Below, piece after piece: positions 6,046 to 8,396 of a stretch of 8,396 bases of DNA (positions are counted from its first letter, which is position 1; the number at the start of each line of letters is the position of its first letter). The notes under the pieces are model-generated. The model was not told the DNA's origin. It saw nothing but the letters and a program-made list of their open reading frames with translations, and did no database searches. Made by a program: the position numbers and the translations under genes. Source of the DNA: JAWXUK01 sp044432725 (lineage in GTDB: Bacteria > Bacillota > Clostridia > Oscillospirales > Oscillospiraceae); NCBI GenBank assembly GCA_044432725.1, contig JAWXUL010000060.1, positions 1 to 8,396 on the forward strand, given 5' to 3'.

Positions 6046-6074
6046 TTGCTTTTTGTCCTATTTTGTGGTAGAAT
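6046..6074 (+). promoter_or_regulatory. Extended -10 promoter of the c-di-GMP signalling gene
   Basis: TTGCTT (6046-6051) and TAGAAT (6069-6074) are 17 nt apart, with TG one base before the -10 (TGGTAGAAT). This predicts a start near 6081 and a 5' leader of about 64 nt. I see no riboswitch core in that leader. The 200 bp between the exporter and this site otherwise hold only the exporter's control region. Confidence 0.65.
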
Positions 6075-6144
6075 AAAAAATGTACGATTCTATGGTGATA
6101 AATGTGCAGTTACCCACAATATCTTGCCACAAGGAGTGATAAAA

Positions 6145-8271
6145 ATGGAAACCAACCAACACTGGGAAATTCTGTTTCAGCGTCATAAAGAGCCTTGCTT
6201 TTTAGTGGATGCGAAAACAGATGAAGTTGTTTATCTCAATGACAACATGAAATTATTACTGGGTAATAATTTGGAAGTAATCGGGGAAAAATTTTATAAA
6301 GTGATCAAAAACGAGGTTGTCAATGGAAATGGTAGCGTAGAAGAAATACCACCTAATTTTGACTGGAGCGAAGGTAAGGTATTAGAACGAGAAGTTTATG
6401 ACAGTACCATGAACCTTCATTTTAATATCACGGTGTTACTGCTAGAATACAAGGACAAAACCTTGTACTTTATGAAATGTATTCCAGAAACCCTTGTTTC
6501 TGAAAAAACATCTTGTTTTGAACAAGCCATGACAGATTGCATAGCAATTATGCAAGAGGACGAGAAAACCCGTGTCCCTCACTTATTAGAAGTACTGGGC
6601 AAGCATTATGGTGCAGATAAAACTTATTTGTATCGAGTGGACCACGACACTATGCATCTCCCTTGCATTAATTATTGGAAAAAATCTAGAGAAATTCTTG
6701 TTTCACCTGATTTATCCCTTAAAATGGATGTGAGTAGACTGCTAGAATGGTTGAAAACACGGAATGAAGCAGGGATGCTAGAAGCAACTTTAGTGGCAGA
6801 TCAAAACAGTCACAATACCGGCGAAGATTTGTTGCAAGTATATCATTTAAATGATTTGGTCATGTCTGTGGTAGAGGACGAAGCAAAAGAAGCTGTAGCG
6901 CTTCTGATTGTCAGCAATCGAACAGCATCCCAAAATGACTTCCGCTTGATTCAAGCTGTTTCTAAATTTGTGGAGCATGACATTACCCACAGTCAGATCA
7001 AAGACAGCGTATGTCAAGAAACAAGTCTGGATATTTTGACAGGATTTCGCACCAGAATTAGTTATGCTCAGCGGGTAGAGGAAATCCAAAACCATGCACC
7101 ACAAAGCATCGGTGTGGTTCTTGCCAATGTGAACGGCTTGAAAATGGTGAACTCTGAATTTGGTTATGTCAAAGGGGATTACATGATCAAAAAATCTGCA
7201 GACATGGTAAAAGAGCATTTCAACACTGATTTTTATCGTATCGCAGGAGATGAATTTGTCGCATTTTTTCCTGATATTGATAAGGAAGCTTTTGAGAAAT
7301 CCTGTGTAGCGTTACAACAAAAACTAAAAGAGAGCGAGAAAAATCTTTTTGCTGTGGGACATTCGTGGAATACAGGAAAATATGATGTTTTAGAGATGAT
7401 ACAAGAAGCAGACACAGTGATGTACATCAATAAACAGGAGTATTACCACAATGCAGAAATAAAATTCCATGATATCACAGATTCCACTTTAAGTGATTTG
7501 CTCTCGTTTTTAGAAGATGAAGAATTTATGATTTATCTGCAACCACAGGTTCGCTTAGAAGATGGTTCTTTGCATGGCGCAGAAGCTTTGATTCGTAGAT
7601 ATGATAAGAAAAACAAGAAAATGGTATTTCCAGATCAATTTATTTCCTTGTATGAAAAAAAATCTATCATTCGTCATGTTGACATCTTCGTGGTGGAACA
7701 AGTGTGTAAATTATTGTCAGAATGGGACAAAGAAGGGAAGGCTCTTCCCATTTCTGTGAACTTAAGCCGTGTCACTTTACTAGAATATGGCATTGTGAAA
7801 ACCATTTCTGATATTTGCGAATTGTATTCCGTGCCGAAAAATCTGTTGGTCATAGAAGTGACAGAGAGAGTGGGACTGATTGAAAATGAAGTGGCTTCTT
7901 CCCTGATTGTGGACTTTGTCACCCATGGATTTAAGATTTCACTGGACGATTTTGGTTGTGCTTATTCCAATATTGTCACCTTGGCACAGATTGATGTGGA
8001 CGAAGTGAAACTGGATAAAAGTTTAGTAGATAATTTGACGATGAGCAATAAAAATAAAATTTTAGTTAGAAATGTGCTGAATATGTGTAACGAACTGGAC
8101 GACACTGCAACCCTTGCTGAGGGCATTGAAAACAACGAGCAAGGACAGATGTTATACGAACTAGGCTGTAAATTAGGACAAGGGTATTATTATTCTAGAC
8201 CAATTCCAGTGCAAGAGTTTGAAGAAAAATATATCTCCCCTGATGTTAAGGAGGAACTAACAAATGAATGA
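6145..8271 (+). CDS. PAS/GAF/GGDEF/EAL protein, likely c-di-GMP phosphodiesterase
   Basis: The 708-aa cytoplasmic protein controls the second messenger cyclic di-GMP. Domains in order: a PAS-like fold (about 10-105), a GAF-like sensor (about 125-285), GGDEF (290-445) and EAL (450-700). The GGDEF signature is AGDEF (367-371). The loop usually reading D-x-D/N-x-L/F-K is ANVNGLK, with Asn328 in the place of the first metal-binding Asp. Cyclase activity is therefore probably weak or lost, leaving a GTP-binding regulatory domain. The EAL half keeps every catalytic residue I can check: E480 of EAL, N539, E571 and E574 in EVTE, D601/D602 in DDFG, K622, E659/E662 in EGIE, and Q679. It should hydrolyse c-di-GMP. 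The start has AAGGAG 8 nt upstream. The 3' end overlaps the next gene by 8 bp, so the two are made together. No membrane segment is present. Confidence 0.93.
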   Translation: METNQHWEILFQRHKEPCFLVDAKTDEVVYLNDNMKLLLGNNLEVIGEKFYKVIKNEVVNGNGSVEEIPPNFDWSEGKVLEREVYDSTMNLHFNITVLLLEYKDKTLYFMKCIPETLVSEKTSCFEQAMTDCIAIMQEDEKTRVPHLLEVLGKHYGADKTYLYRVDHDTMHLPCINYWKKSREILVSPDLSLKMDVSRLLEWLKTRNEAGMLEATLVADQNSHNTGEDLLQVYHLNDLVMSVVEDEAKEAVALLIVSNRTASQNDFRLIQAVSKFVEHDITHSQIKDSVCQETSLDILTGFRTRISYAQRVEEIQNHAPQSIGVVLANVNGLKMVNSEFGYVKGDYMIKKSADMVKEHFNTDFYRIAGDEFVAFFPDIDKEAFEKSCVALQQKLKESEKNLFAVGHSWNTGKYDVLEMIQEADTVMYINKQEYYHNAEIKFHDITDSTLSDLLSFLEDEEFMIYLQPQVRLEDGSLHGAEALIRRYDKKNKKMVFPDQFISLYEKKSIIRHVDIFVVEQVCKLLSEWDKEGKALPISVNLSRVTLLEYGIVKTISDICELYSVPKNLLVIEVTERVGLIENEVASSLIVDFVTHGFKISLDDFGCAYSNIVTLAQIDVDEVKLDKSLVDNLTMSNKNKILVRNVLNMCNELDDTATLAEGIENNEQGQMLYELGCKLGQGYYYSRPIPVQEFEEKYISPDVKEELTNE

Positions 8272-8396
8272 AGCACCCAAGAAAACCTCGTTTTCGACCA
8301 TTGCTTTGGTGATATTATTTGCAGCAATTGTTGGATTATCTATCCTTTTTGCTCAAAATATGAGCAAAATGAACAATGCCTTCGCAGATATCATGC
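8264..8396 (+). CDS. Membrane signalling protein, N-terminus only
   Basis: The gene starts with an ATG 9 nt after a strong AAGGAGG (8248-8254), overlaps the stop of the previous gene (ATGAATGA) and runs off the window. The 44 visible residues are MNEAPKKTSFST, a hydrophobic helix (about 13-29, IALVILFAAIVGLSIL) and a polar stretch after FAQNMSKMN. This is the start of a membrane-anchored protein with an extracytoplasmic region. Coupling to the c-di-GMP enzyme suggests a sensor or another signalling protein, such as a chemoreceptor, histidine kinase or GGDEF protein. The visible part cannot decide among these. Confidence 0.8.
   Translation, partial: MNEAPKKTSFSTIALVILFAAIVGLSILFAQNMSKMNNAFADIM

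Noticed and set aside
5972..6076. 34-codon plus-strand open frame starting MNLSDIFRHIPL
   Set aside because: It has no Shine-Dalgarno, crosses the exporter/signalling-gene promoter region and ends within the predicted -10. Probably chance.

Overview
The window looks like accessory DNA from a low-GC Gram-positive bacterium (Bacillota), probably an anaerobic clostridial or erysipelotrichial gut-type lineage. The grounds are AT-rich coding sequence, strong AAGGAG-type Shine-Dalgarno sites, a large serine recombinase with a zinc ribbon, a DUF6076-like protein and a PAS/GAF/GGDEF/EAL signalling protein. I cannot name the species from sequence alone.

Layout: (1) Positions 1-1044 are the distal end of a CRISPR array with 16 copies of a 36-bp repeat and 15 complete spacers. 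The last repeat carries a terminal mutation, so the leader and any cas genes should lie to the left, outside the window. The repeat form suggests type II. (2) Positions 1045-1735 hold a short decayed minus-strand coding remnant and a minus-strand zinc-finger (DUF6076-like) gene that looks truncated. (3) Positions 1775-4560 form a plus-strand mobile-type module. It contains a 54-codon gene with an apparent CTG start closed by a strong terminator, then a two-gene toxin-antitoxin operon (51-aa candidate antitoxin overlapping a zeta-type toxin kinase) with its own extended -10 promoter and a terminator. Next comes a large serine recombinase with its own promoter, and a 49-aa gene that starts inside the end of the recombinase gene in another frame. 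(4) Positions 4605-5950 hold a minus-strand cation diffusion facilitator (likely Mn/Fe-type metal efflux) with a terminator hairpin at its stop codon and an operator-like inverted repeat, partly DtxR-box-like, in its leader. (5) Positions 6046-8396 hold a cyclic-di-GMP signalling gene with degenerate GGDEF residues and an intact EAL active site. It is translationally coupled to the start of a membrane protein cut by the window edge.

How the parts fit: the recombinase region looks like a small integrative module or its remnant, with the toxin-antitoxin pair as a possible stability device, sitting next to a CRISPR array in a decaying neighbourhood. The metal exporter and c-di-GMP genes look like ordinary chromosomal genes flanking it. 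No single new system is proven here. The least ordinary items are the very small antitoxin candidate, the CTG-start or frameshifted small gene, the out-of-frame overlapping gene at the recombinase end, and the metal-regulator-like box before the exporter.
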